Origin: Verrucomicrobiales bacterium | GTDB taxonomy: Bacteria; Verrucomicrobiota; Verrucomicrobiia; Limisphaerales; UBA9464 | Assembly (NCBI GenBank): GCA_003445095.1 | Contig: DLVS01000272.1 | Coordinates: 1 to 10,922, forward strand | Reading direction: 5' to 3' | Length of the DNA: 10,922 bases | Part shown: piece by piece, positions 1 to 6,316 of the stretch | Numbering within the stretch: position 1 is the stretch's first letter | How the letters are laid out: every line of letters starts with the position of its first letter | The notes under the pieces: generated by a model | What the model was told of the DNA's origin: nothing | The model's input: the letters and a program-made list of their open reading frames with translations, nothing else | Database searches by the model: none | Program-made: the position numbers and the translations under genes

Positions 1-140
1 TGGCCATCGACTTCGGGCACAACGGAGGGCGACTCGACCCCAATGGTCCCGCTTTTGCCTGGCTCAGCCGACACGCCGCCACCTACGGACTTATCAACTA
101 CAAGAAGGAGCCATGGCACTGGTCGGTGGACGGTAACTAA
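1..140 (+). CDS. D-Ala-D-Ala carboxypeptidase, M15/VanY-like (C-terminal fragment)
   Basis: Only the last 45 codons are inside the window; the reading frame starts at base 3 and ends with TAA at 138-140. The visible peptide has AID near its beginning, then AFAWLSRHAATYGL, then KKEPWHWSV. This is the ending expected of VanY/M15 zinc D,D-carboxypeptidases: the Asp of the HxxGxAxD motif, an AFxWL...YG helix, and an EPWHW motif with the catalytic Glu and the last zinc-binding His. Family members act in the cell envelope, removing the terminal D-Ala from peptidoglycan stem peptides. The first zinc-binding His, the signal peptide and the start codon lie upstream of the window. It converges on the regulator gene at 231. 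Being a fragment, its exact substrate (D-Ala-D-Ala or another D,D/L,D bond) cannot be decided. Confidence 0.75.
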   Translation, partial: AIDFGHNGGRLDPNGPAFAWLSRHAATYGLINYKKEPWHWSVDGN

Positions 141-154
141 GCCGTAGACAGTGA

Positions 155-190
155 GGCGTCGGCCGCTACGCCCCGTCGGAGGGGTTCCCC
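155..190. terminator. Weak hairpins between convergent genes (possible terminator)
   Basis: The 90-bp gap between the carboxypeptidase and the regulator contains a 5-bp stem GGCGT/ACGCC (155-159 with 168-172, 8-nt loop). Next to it are two mutually exclusive 4-bp G/C stems, CCCC/GGGG (171-174 with 181-184) and GGGG/CCCC (181-184 with 187-190). No T-tract of the intrinsic-terminator kind follows on either strand. The position between two converging stop codons is the main reason to list it. Confidence 0.2.
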
Positions 191-230
191 ATTTCTAATG
201 ACACGGACATAGTCAAGATTCGGTGTGGCT

Positions 231-1661
231 TCACTTTCGCGGAGCATCTTCCAACGAAACCGGAGGGGAACGGTCCAGCCGATTGGGAGATTCGTTCGGC
301 TCGCCATTGCGTTGGGCGGCACGACGGAGTTGCAACGCACGGTCAGTGACCCCGAGTTTGAGCGCCGCTCGCTGGAGGTTTCCGCCGGCGTCGTGGACGG
401 CAATTTCGATCGCAACCTCAGCGGTCCGATCCTTGAGCTCAGACAAACTGACACCTCCGGCCAGCGCGCGACGAATCGCGAATGCGAAGTCACCGTCGGC
501 CCAGTCCTGCTGGAGCATTTGCACCGCTTCGTGTCGATCTGCCTCGGGAATGTCGCCAACCGTGATGGGGCCAGGTCCGACATGCCGCTTGGCCAAACGC
601 CGCACCAAATGGCGCAGTTCCCGTACGTTGCCGGGGTACTCGCGGGTCACCAGAAACTCCTCCACTTCTGGGTCGAATCCGATGGCTTCCGGGTCGCTCT
701 TGGATTCCGCGAGGAAATGGCGGGCGAGGGGAACAATGTCCTCGCGACGCTCCCGAAGCGGCGGCAGGTGAACGGACGCGCTGGCGATGCGATGGTAAAG
801 GTCGAATCGAAACCCACCCTGCGCGGCCTCAGCACGTAACTCTCGATGCGTAGCGCAAACGAGGCGGAACTCGGTCCGTTTCCAATCATTGCCGCCGACA
901 CGTTTGTAGGTGCGTTCCTGCACGACTCGGAGCAAACCGGATTGGAGCGCCGGTGGCAGCTCACCCACTTCATCGAGAAACAACGTGCCCTGATCGGCCA
1001 AAGCAAAGGCCCCTTCCCTCGCGGCGACGGCGCTGGTGAAAGCGCCCCGTTCGTGTCCGAAGAATTCGCTGCCTGAAAGCTCAGGCACCACTGTAGTGCA
1101 ATCGAGCGTCACGATGGCGCCTTTGGCGGGCCGCGGATCCAGCGTGTGAATCAAGCGCGCGATGAGTTCTTTGCCTGTGCCGGTCTCTCCCGTAATCAAC
1201 AAAGAAGCATCCGTAAATCGCGCCAACTCTACGGCCTGTCGCAACACGCGTCTCCAAGCGGAACTGGTTCCAACCAGGTTGTCCCGAACCACGGGCAATT
1301 GGACGAGCGCTTCAACCTCCGACCGGCGTTGAAGTCTAGCGGCAATTCGAGAGGCCGCTTCGGTCGCGTCTTTGGTAACGACGACATCGACGACGCCGGC
1401 GCTGAGCAACTTCCAAGCGACCCCGCCGGCCAATGAATTCGCATCTCGCACCCAAACCATCGCGCCGACCGCCGGGATATCGGTCAACGCCCCGAGCCAA
1501 GCGGTCGCGTCGCGAACTGCACCGCCAAGAATCAACGGAACGTCCGGTGGAGGCGCACCCCGAACTACTTCAATGCCGAGTCTGGCCAACGCGGTGCCTA
1601 GGGCATCGGATTCCCGTTTGTCCGGATTGCCGATCGTCCTCAAACCGACCAACAAATGCAT
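231..1661 (-). CDS. Sigma-54-type AAA+ transcriptional activator with Fis-like HTH
   Basis: A 476-residue bacterial enhancer-binding protein. Residues 1-112 form an alpha/beta domain shaped like a response-regulator receiver (the stretch around 86-112 resembles receiver beta5/alpha5), but no acidic pocket or phospho-acceptor Asp can be placed. The AAA+ domain covers about 128-365: Walker A GETGTGKE at 158-165, GAFTSA at 206-211, Walker B TLFLDE at 226-231, CATH in place of the usual ATN sensor-I motif at 269-272, arginine-finger segment FRFDLYHR at 284-291, and sensor II in NVRELRHLVRR at 345-355. Residues 425-450 (GGNLQRAALKLGVTDRALQLRR) are a Fis-type helix-turn-helix. The family uses ATP to remodel the sigma-54 holoenzyme. 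Odd points are the Gly-to-Ser change in the sigma-54 contact loop and the degenerate N-terminus, so control may be by ligand, protein partner or expression level rather than phosphorylation. It stands alone on its strand and its target genes are not evident. Confidence 0.92.
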   Translation of the reverse strand: MHLLVGLRTIGNPDKRESDALGTALARLGIEVVRGAPPPDVPLILGGAVRDATAWLGALTDIPAVGAMVWVRDANSLAGGVAWKLLSAGVVDVVVTKDATEAASRIAARLQRRSEVEALVQLPVVRDNLVGTSSAWRRVLRQAVELARFTDASLLITGETGTGKELIARLIHTLDPRPAKGAIVTLDCTTVVPELSGSEFFGHERGAFTSAVAAREGAFALADQGTLFLDEVGELPPALQSGLLRVVQERTYKRVGGNDWKRTEFRLVCATHRELRAEAAQGGFRFDLYHRIASASVHLPPLRERREDIVPLARHFLAESKSDPEAIGFDPEVEEFLVTREYPGNVRELRHLVRRLAKRHVGPGPITVGDIPEADRHEAVQMLQQDWADGDFAFAIRRALAGGVSLSELKDRTAEVAIEIAVHDAGGNLQRAALKLGVTDRALQLRRAAQRNGEPNESPNRLDRSPPVSLEDAPRK

Positions 1662-1664
1662 GTT

Positions 1665-1670
1665 CCCTCC
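1665..1670 (-). promoter_or_regulatory. Shine-Dalgarno of the regulator gene
   Basis: Read on the minus strand, GGAGGG lies 3 nt before the ATG at 1661-1659. It supports that start and is the only strong ribosome-binding site in front of any gene in this window. The other starts lack a close purine-rich SD. Confidence 0.7.
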
Positions 1671-1886
1671 GTGGTAAGTACCGCGCGTTCGGGTGATTTA
1701 CGATTCTACACTTTTCAGAAATTTCCCAGAAGAATCGGCCTTCAGGTCGGACTCTGACCTACACTGATTCCCATCGAGATGGCAGGCCGTTTTCTTACAA
1801 TCGAATTGTCCGCGATCGGATACCCCAGCCTGCGCGCTATCCCCAGTTCTCGCCACAACCCTCGTTCGGCCGATGGAATCGATTGC

Positions 1887-1911
1887 GGCCGCGCAAAAAC
1901 ACTGTGCGGCC
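1887..1911 (-). terminator. 9-bp stem-loop 24 nt after the phosphatase stop
   Basis: GGCCGCGCA (1887-1895) pairs with TGTGCGGCC (1903-1911) around a 7-nt A-rich loop; all nine positions pair if one G-U wobble is allowed. It begins 23 bases past the stop codon of the minus-strand dapF-TPR-phosphatase cluster, where a 3' end would be expected. There is no U-run after it on the minus strand, so it could be a Rho-associated or RNA-stabilising hairpin rather than an intrinsic terminator. Confidence 0.35.
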
Positions 1912-1934
1912 CTGCCCCCCAACCCAGTTCCTCA

Positions 1935-3227
1935 CTATCGCTTCTTCAGCGTGAAGTAATCCCGAATGCTGCCACGATCAGTTAGAAAAGTCGCGTCGAG
2001 CTCCAGTCCGTTCACGTCCAGGACCAAGGAACCCAGTTTGTTCAAAGATAGGAACATGGCCCGATGGTTGAGTGGACCGCCACTCGTCTGACCGGAGCTC
2101 CCGGCGACGATATAGACCGCCCCCGCGTGTGGCTCGTTGCCGGCCGGTTTTTGGTAAGCGCCAGTACCGTTCTGCCGGCCGTCGCCATGATCCACAAAGT
2201 TGGCAGCAATCATGTTGGTGCTGAATCCGTAGGCACCACTAATCAGATAACTCCGTTCGTAATCGTGCGAGTGCCCAGCCAAGACCAGGTCTACTCCGCC
2301 GGCTTCAAGAATGGGAACGATGTTCTCGCGCATTTGGACCAGTCGACCACTACTGTCGGTCAGGCTGTCGGAGTCGTGGGAACCTTTGGTGTACGGCGGG
2401 TGGTGAAAGAAACAGATGATCCAATCGCGAGCGGTGCTTTCCAGATCGGCCTTGAGCCATTGGGCCATCGCGCCGTTGGGACTGCGGTCGGTGTCATGAG
2501 AGTCCAGGCAAATGAAATGGATATTGGCGTAGTCGAACGAGTAGTACGCTTCGGTGCCGCTGGGCAATCCGCCCGCTTGACCGAGGGTAGGAAGCGTAAA
2601 AATGTCGTAGTATACGCCTGACTGAGTGGGCGAGTTAGCGCTGCCGGCATCATGGTTCCCCAACGTCGGCCATAACGGAGACGTGCGGAGCATGGTGGGA
2701 TACATATCAAACACCGCCTTCTGGTACTGCTTATCCGTGCCTGTACTGTAGGCGTTGTCCCCGAGCATCAACCAGAGGTCAGTCCGACGATCAAACGACC
2801 ACGCGTAATACGCGTCACGCACAGCCGCTTGGTGGCGGTTCGCCGTCCCCGAATCACCCAAGACCCACACGCGGGTGGACTGCGCCGGGCCAATCGGTGG
2901 AGGCGTCACAAACGAATTGGTCACTCCGAAAGAGGTAAACCAAAGGTTGGTCGCGCGACCGACCTCGTAGAAGTAGCGCGTGTCTGGTTTCAATCCGCTC
3001 AAGCGTACCACGTGCTCGCTCAATTCGCCCGAGTGGGACGTGCGGTTTGTCGCAGTCGCCGGAGTCAATCCGAACCGGACCATCCCGGGGCACAACTGGT
3101 CGGTACGCCAGCGGATCACCATCGAGTTCGGCGTCGCTAGTTGAAGGTACGGGCCGCGAATCACCTTGGGACTCGCCTGAGTCGGCAGCAAGAACAACAG
3201 GAACAACCACCAGCGAATGCGATTCAT
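1935..3227 (-). CDS. Secreted purple acid phosphatase (metallophosphoesterase)
   Basis: A 430-residue protein. Residues 1-19 are a Sec signal peptide (basic start, WWLFLLFLL core, TQAS before the likely cut). Residues about 22-108 resemble the fibronectin-III-like N-terminal domain of purple acid phosphatases (RGPYLQ, VIRW, GLKPDTRYFYEV). The catalytic domain follows with all metal-site motifs in order: GDSG 124-127, GDNAY 156-160, GNHD 190-193, FFHHPPY 273-279 and GHSHDYER 318-325. Tyr160 in GDxxY is the residue that binds ferric iron and gives purple phosphatases their colour, which favours this subfamily over general calcineurin-like enzymes. The expected role is release of phosphate from organic phosphomonoesters outside the cytoplasm; natural substrates are unknown. 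It is the last gene of the dapF cluster, starting 3 nt after the TPR gene's stop. No SD precedes the ATG, so translational coupling is likely. Confidence 0.92.
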   Translation of the reverse strand: MNRIRWWLFLLFLLPTQASPKVIRGPYLQLATPNSMVIRWRTDQLCPGMVRFGLTPATATNRTSHSGELSEHVVRLSGLKPDTRYFYEVGRATNLWFTSFGVTNSFVTPPPIGPAQSTRVWVLGDSGTANRHQAAVRDAYYAWSFDRRTDLWLMLGDNAYSTGTDKQYQKAVFDMYPTMLRTSPLWPTLGNHDAGSANSPTQSGVYYDIFTLPTLGQAGGLPSGTEAYYSFDYANIHFICLDSHDTDRSPNGAMAQWLKADLESTARDWIICFFHHPPYTKGSHDSDSLTDSSGRLVQMRENIVPILEAGGVDLVLAGHSHDYERSYLISGAYGFSTNMIAANFVDHGDGRQNGTGAYQKPAGNEPHAGAVYIVAGSSGQTSGGPLNHRAMFLSLNKLGSLVLDVNGLELDATFLTDRGSIRDYFTLKKR

Positions 3228-3230
3228 GAT

Positions 3231-4073
3231 CTATTTCGAAGAAGAGGGGACAGGAGACAGGGCGGCGAGTTTGGTATCAATCTGTTGGCGCAACTCATTG
3301 GCAGTCCACGATCGCCGCAATTTTTCGGGCAGGCTTTCGAGCGCTCGTTGTGCCGCCAGAAACTCTGCGCGTGCCCTCTCGGGCTGCCCCGCCGCCACCA
3401 GAACGTCTCCTCGGCGCACAAACCACCGCTCTTTGCGGTCCGCCCGAGCGGCCAACGCATCCAAGCGAGCCAGAGCCGCGTCGATGGCGCCGCGCTGGAC
3501 CTCTAGATCAACGGCCATCAATTGCAGCGAGGGCAGCGGACCATAGCGGGCGATTCCCGCGTCGAGCCCCTCAAGAATTTGGTTAGGAGATTGACCAGCG
3601 CTTTGTCCCGCTCGAGCCCGGTGCAAGTACCAATCCGGCCTCGGTTCGTCGCTCAAGCCAATCGCTGTGGACCAATGCGCGACGGCTCGAATCGAATTTC
3701 CCGCCAGCGTTTCGGCCTCAGCGGCCGCCAGTTGGCCTTCCAGCGAGCTCGGCCGCGCTTCGAGGAAGTGATCCAACCGCTTCACGGCCGCGTTGGTGTT
3801 ACGCACGCCCAATTCAAGCAAGCCGAGTCGTAAGTCGTTCGTGACGTCATTGGGGAGGAGCGCGGCCACTTTGTCCCAGTCAAGACGCGCCTCCGAAAAC
3901 AAGCCGTGAACTCGAAACAATTCGCCGCGTTGAGCCAACCGAGCTGGGTCGTTCGGGAACTGATCGAGTTCGGCCGTCAGTTGCGCGATTTCCGCGTGAA
4001 GCAAGCCATGAGCCTGCCCACTGCCTCCCAGGGACAGGACGAGTGCCAGGAATAGAAGGCGCCGAATCATCAC
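3231..4073 (-). CDS. Exported tetratricopeptide-repeat protein
   Basis: A 280-residue protein with an N-terminal signal peptide (MMIRR, then LLFLALVLSLGGSGQAHG, cut probably near residues 21-23). The rest is alpha-helical, with degenerate TPR units at about 43-76, 77-110 and 111-141, and clearer ones near 181-214 and 215-248 (RRGDVLVAAGQPERARAEFLAAQ shows the G/A/A spacing). TPR arrays bind other proteins; no enzymatic motif is seen. The listed start is a GTG at 4073. An ATG immediately follows at 4070 and may be the true start; neither has a good SD, and dapF ends only 6 nt upstream. The gene overlaps nothing, but the spacing to both neighbours (6 and 3 nt) makes it the middle gene of an operon. 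Its partner is unknown; the adjacent phosphatase is a candidate. Confidence 0.8.
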   Translation of the reverse strand: MMIRRLLFLALVLSLGGSGQAHGLLHAEIAQLTAELDQFPNDPARLAQRGELFRVHGLFSEARLDWDKVAALLPNDVTNDLRLGLLELGVRNTNAAVKRLDHFLEARPSSLEGQLAAAEAETLAGNSIRAVAHWSTAIGLSDEPRPDWYLHRARAGQSAGQSPNQILEGLDAGIARYGPLPSLQLMAVDLEVQRGAIDAALARLDALAARADRKERWFVRRGDVLVAAGQPERARAEFLAAQRALESLPEKLRRSWTANELRQQIDTKLAALSPVPSSSK

Positions 4074-4079
4074 GCCCGT

Positions 4080-4892
4080 TCACAGGTTGAGGTGACCCTC
4101 GAAGACGAAGCTGGCCGGGCCCGTGAGTTGAACGTGAGAGAATCCGCCGTCCGCACCCGAATAACTCACCGCCAATTCGTCTCCGCCTTGCACCTGCACT
4201 CGAACGGGCGAACGGAACCCGTGCACCGATGATGCGATTAGCGCACTGGCAGAAACTCCGGTTCCGCAGGCCAGAGTCTCACCTTCCACCCCGCGCTCAT
4301 AGGTTCGCACACGAATGTGGTTGGGCGCCAAAACTTGAACGAAATTCACATTGGTGCCCCGGGGCTTGAAATGTTCGTGCCAGCGAAGTTCGGCTCCGAG
4401 TTGCTGCACCATTGCCTGGTCGGCGTCGGGTACGAAGACCACGGCATGCGGCACGCCGGTATTGAGCGAACTGACTTCCAGCGGCCCCACCGACGTCATC
4501 ACTTGCTCCCTGAGGCGGAGTTCCCGGGGCGCAGTAAGGGAGACGGTCACTTGCTCACCTTGAAATTGGGCGTGGATGACCCCCGCGGCGGTATCAAACG
4601 CGACCGTCGGCTTCGTCCACGGCACGGCCCGTTGGAGGTAGCGGGCGAAGCAACGGGCGCCATTGCCGCACATCTCTGCGTCAGAGCCGTCAGAATTCCA
4701 AAACTGCCAGGCCCAATCAGCTGCGTCGGTCCGCGCGGGGACCAGAAGAATCAGTCCGTCGGCGCCGATCCCGAACTGACGATGGCAGAGGCGCGCGACT
4801 TGTTTTCGGCTCAATTGGAGGGAACCAGAACGATTGTCCGCGAGGATGAAATCATTCCCCGCACCAGTCATCTTGACGAAATCGAGCCGCAT
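4080..4892 (-). CDS. dapF: Diaminopimelate epimerase
   Basis: A 270-residue cytoplasmic enzyme of normal length for the family, interconverting LL- and meso-diaminopimelate. This is the step before lysine and the supply of meso-DAP for peptidoglycan. The two-domain fold carries the paired catalytic cysteines: Cys75 in MCGNGARC (74-81) and Cys209 in ACGTG (208-212). Other signatures are KMTGAGNDF at 7-15, FGIGADGL at 40-47, NSDGS at 66-70, NTGVPH at 144-149 and RTYERGVEGET at 196-206, with Glu199 near the active site. It is the first gene of the minus-strand cluster; no other dap or lys gene is in the window, and pairing with a TPR protein and a phosphatase is unusual. The ATG at 4892 fits the family N-terminus but lacks an SD, and a promoter candidate lies only 12 nt upstream. 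Confidence 0.97.
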   Translation of the reverse strand: MRLDFVKMTGAGNDFILADNRSGSLQLSRKQVARLCHRQFGIGADGLILLVPARTDAADWAWQFWNSDGSDAEMCGNGARCFARYLQRAVPWTKPTVAFDTAAGVIHAQFQGEQVTVSLTAPRELRLREQVMTSVGPLEVSSLNTGVPHAVVFVPDADQAMVQQLGAELRWHEHFKPRGTNVNFVQVLAPNHIRVRTYERGVEGETLACGTGVSASALIASSVHGFRSPVRVQVQGGDELAVSYSGADGGFSHVQLTGPASFVFEGHLNL

Positions 4893-4904
4893 GTCGTGAG
4901 TGCC

Positions 4905-4932
4905 AGCCTAGCGACGGGCGGGCAACTGACAA
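4905..4932 (-). promoter_or_regulatory. Candidate sigma-70-type promoter of the dapF cluster
   Basis: On the minus strand TTGTCA (4927-4932, one mismatch from consensus -35) is followed after 16 bp by TAGGCT (4905-4910, a modest -10). Transcription would begin only about 5 nt before the dapF ATG, giving a nearly leaderless message, which would agree with the missing SD. This rests on pattern only. Confidence 0.3.
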
Positions 4933-4955
4933 GGAAGCGGGGAAAAAGTTCGCAC

Positions 4956-5006
4956 AGCGTTTTGGAGCAGTGCGGCTGCGGAGGCTTGGCAAAGCTGCCG
5001 CTTTAG
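4956..5006 (+). repeat. REP-like palindromic repeat, copy A
   Basis: Contains CGTTTTGGAG (4958-4967), a GTGCGG block, and AAGCTGCCGCTTT, matching in order the blocks CGTTGTGGAG, GTGCGG and AAGCTACCGCTTT of copy B read on the opposite strand. GCGGCTGC (4972-4979) pairs with GCTGCCGC (4994-5001) with a single T-T mismatch, giving an 8-position stem over a 14-nt loop. It lies in the dapF/rpn spacer upstream of dapF, in the opposite orientation to copies B and C. Confidence 0.6.
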
Positions 5007-5038
5007 TAGGGGGGACGGCGTTCGAATTTAATGGGGGT

Positions 5039-5065
5039 TCGGACTGGTTTAGCTCGGACTGGTTT
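5039..5065 (+). repeat. Short tandem repeat, 12-nt unit, two copies
   Basis: TCGGACTGGTTT occurs at 5039-5050 and again at 5054-5065, exact, with a period of 15. It sits between REP-like copies A and B in the dapF/rpn spacer. Its function, if any, is unknown. Confidence 0.6.
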
Positions 5066-5073
5066 TAACGCGT

Positions 5074-5122
5074 CGTTGCAAAGCGGTAGCTTCGAAACCG
5101 CACTCCACAACGGCTCGGCTCG
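5074..5122 (-). repeat. REP-like palindromic repeat, copy B
   Basis: Read on the minus strand it holds CGAGCCG, then CGTTGTGGAG (5103-5112), GTGCGG, CGAAGC and TACCGCTTT. It forms a nested hairpin: outer stem CGTTG (5074-5078) with CAACG (5108-5112), inner stem GCGGT (5083-5087) with ACCGC (5097-5101). The 34-nt part 5089-5122 aligns without gaps to copy C at 27 of 34 positions. It ends 131 bp before the rpn start. Confidence 0.65.
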
Positions 5123-5129
5123 ATACCTT

Positions 5130-5160
5130 GTCTTCTCGTTATTTTCGAAGACCAATTTTT
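5130..5160 (+). terminator. Small stem-loop followed by a T-run
   Basis: GTCTTC (5130-5135) and GAAGAC (5147-5152) form a perfect 6-bp stem with an 11-nt loop; CAATTTTT follows at 5153-5160. The shape resembles a weak plus-strand terminator. No plus-strand gene ends upstream, so a use for it is unclear; it could block readthrough into rpn. Confidence 0.2.
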
Positions 5161-5253
5161 CGCTGGGCCAACATTCCGCCGCCCCACTCAACCCGGATTG
5201 GTCGCTATATCTCACGATAGCCCGGGGAGGTTGGCGACTGATTCAATGGCGCA

Positions 5254-6204
5254 ATGGGGCTCGTCGCGGCGGACTACGATGGCGGTTGGAAGGAGACGCT
5301 CGAGACGTTCTGGCCCCCGTCGGTAAGCCTCTGCTTCCCCACTGTCGCCGCCGACATCGATTGGACCCGCCCCTTCGAGTTCCTCGATAAAGAACTCCAA
5401 GAAGTGACCCGCGACGCTGATTCCGGCCGCCGCTTCGTCGATAAGCTCATCAAAGTGTTTCGCCGATCCGGCCAGGAACAATGGGTGCTAATGCACGTCG
5501 AAGTGCAAAGCGATCCCGACCCCAATCTTCCGGCGCGCATGTACCAATATCACTACCGCTTGACCGATCGGTATCGGTTGCCGGTCGCCAGCTTGGCGAT
5601 CTTGGCCGACGACAATTCGGATTGGAATCCGGGGCCGTACACACGCGAGTTGTGGGGATGCCGGATTCAGTTCGAATACTTGAGCTGCAAGCTAACGCAG
5701 TTGAGTGACGAACGGCTGCAACAGGAGTCTAATCCGGTGGCGTTGGTAATTGCGGCCCAGCGGGCGGCCCAACGCACAGTGCGGAATCTACCCCAACGCA
5801 AGCGGTTGAAGCTGGAGTTGGTTCGCCAATTGTATGCGCGGGGTTTTGAGCGCAAAGACGTGTTGGAACTGCTACGGTTGATCGACTGGCAAATTGCTTT
5901 GCCACGCTCGCTGGAGATAGCTTTTCAAAACGAAGCCAAAGAACTAGAGAAAGACCAGGTTATGCCATACGTCACCAGTTTTGAACGCTTGGGCCGCGAG
6001 GAAGGATTGCAGACGGGCCGGCTGGCCGCGGCCCGCGAAGCGATTGAAGAAGCGCTGCGCGTCCGCTTCGGAGTGGTGCCCGACGAAGTCGCCGAAGCCG
6101 TTGCCAAGGCCGCCGATCTCTCCCTCCTTCGGGAGTGGCATCGCACGGCGATCACTGCACCGTCGATCGAAGCATTCGCAACCGCCATCCCCTGCAGGCA
6201 TTGA
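5254..6204 (+). CDS. Rpn-family recombination-promoting nuclease / putative transposase (DUF4351-type)
   Basis: A 316-residue soluble protein. Residues about 35-120 fit the PD-(D/E)XK nuclease fold of the Rpn/YhgA-like group: Asp63 in FVDKLIKVF, then Glu83 and Gln85 in VLMHVEVQ, the Gln replacing the classic Lys as is usual here. MYQYHYRLTDRYRLPVASLAILADD (96-120) is a strong family signature. Next come a charged helical middle (160-235), ERLGREEG (244-251), and a C-terminal tail (about 255-310, RFGVVPDEVA...REWHRTAITAPSIEAF) like DUF4351. Studied Rpn proteins nick or cut DNA and promote RecA-independent recombination; the true role here is unknown. An in-frame TGA at 5239-5241 leaves ATG 5254 as the first start; the SD-like GGGGAGG is 23 nt upstream. 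It is flanked on both sides by REP-like repeats in the same orientation and is probably a single-gene unit. Confidence 0.85.
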   Translation: MGLVAADYDGGWKETLETFWPPSVSLCFPTVAADIDWTRPFEFLDKELQEVTRDADSGRRFVDKLIKVFRRSGQEQWVLMHVEVQSDPDPNLPARMYQYHYRLTDRYRLPVASLAILADDNSDWNPGPYTRELWGCRIQFEYLSCKLTQLSDERLQQESNPVALVIAAQRAAQRTVRNLPQRKRLKLELVRQLYARGFERKDVLELLRLIDWQIALPRSLEIAFQNEAKELEKDQVMPYVTSFERLGREEGLQTGRLAAAREAIEEALRVRFGVVPDEVAEAVAKAADLSLLREWHRTAITAPSIEAFATAIPCRH

Positions 6205-6250
6205 CTCACTGCGGACGACCTTCGTGCATCATCGTTCGCCCGGATGAGAC

Positions 6251-6284
6251 GCTTCGCGGCCGCGCTCCACAACGTGGCGGCTCG
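6251..6284 (-). repeat. REP-like palindromic repeat, copy C
   Basis: On the minus strand it reads CGAGCCG, three variable bases, CGTTGTGGAG (6265-6274), CGCGG, three variable bases and CGAAGC, aligning without gaps to 5089-5122 at 27 of 34 positions. It contains the perfect 10-bp palindrome CGCGGCCGCG at 6255-6264. It begins 46 bp after the rpn stop codon and lies in the gap before the dehydrogenase gene. Confidence 0.65.
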
Positions 6285-6290
6285 ACGCAT

Positions 6291-6313
6291 GGATCTAATT
6301 CAAGTAGAGATCC
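6291..6313 (+). promoter_or_regulatory. Inverted repeat just before the fusion-protein start
   Basis: GGATCT (6291-6296) and AGATCC (6308-6313) are perfect inverted arms around an 11-nt spacer, ending 3 nt before the GTG at 6317. In RNA this 6-bp hairpin would cover the place where an SD would sit; as DNA it could be an operator half-site pair. No SD is seen next to the GTG. Confidence 0.35.
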
Positions 6314-6316
6314 GGC

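Larger units (their letters stand above)
1662..1934. other. Intergenic region upstream of the regulator and downstream of the phosphatase
   Basis: No convincing gene is visible in these 273 bases. On the minus strand a TAGAAT hexamer (1703-1708) could be a -10 box for the regulator, about 33 nt before the SD, but the hexamer 17 nt upstream (TTCTGG) is a poor -35. A 5-bp inverted repeat AGGTC/GACCT lies at 1744-1748 and 1756-1760. The stem-loop at 1887-1911 is listed separately. Reading frames here give no recognisable protein. Confidence 0.4.
4893..5253. other. Divergent intergenic region between dapF and rpn
   Basis: This 361-bp spacer holds the possible dapF promoter, REP-like copies A and B, the 12-nt tandem repeat and the small stem-loop, listed separately. 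The final 90 bases before rpn contain TATATC at 5206-5211 without a matching -35, and a GGGGAGG at 5224-5230 that is too far (23 nt) from the rpn ATG to act as a normal SD. No convincing protein is encoded; the open frames across it look like translated repeat. Confidence 0.5.

Noticed and set aside
225..839. Long plus-strand open frame (204 codons) opposite the regulator gene
   Set aside because: It is antisense to the AAA+ and HTH coding part of a clearly recognisable gene, has no known motif, and high GC content readily produces such frames. The same applies to 2064-2621 opposite the phosphatase and 4317-5006 opposite dapF.
1698..1922. Minus-strand 74-codon frame in the gap between regulator and phosphatase
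   Set aside because: Low-complexity composition without a family signature, no SD, and it runs through the 9-bp stem-loop. Treated as noncoding.
4893..4905. TGGCAC on the minus strand just before dapF, like a sigma-54 -24 element
   Set aside because: The matching -12 TTGCA is absent at the right distance (ACATG is there instead), so it does not form a -24/-12 promoter.
5031..5390. Plus-strand 119-codon frame spanning the spacer and the rpn start
   Set aside because: It is built from the tandem repeat and REP-like copy B and then runs out of frame into rpn, whose protein matches a known family. No SD or recognisable domain is present.
5074..6284. Composite transposon carrying rpn between repeat copies
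   Set aside because: The flanking copies are about 34-50 bp and diverged, no target-site duplication was seen, and Rpn proteins are nucleases often mislabelled as transposases. Kept only as a repeat/nuclease association.
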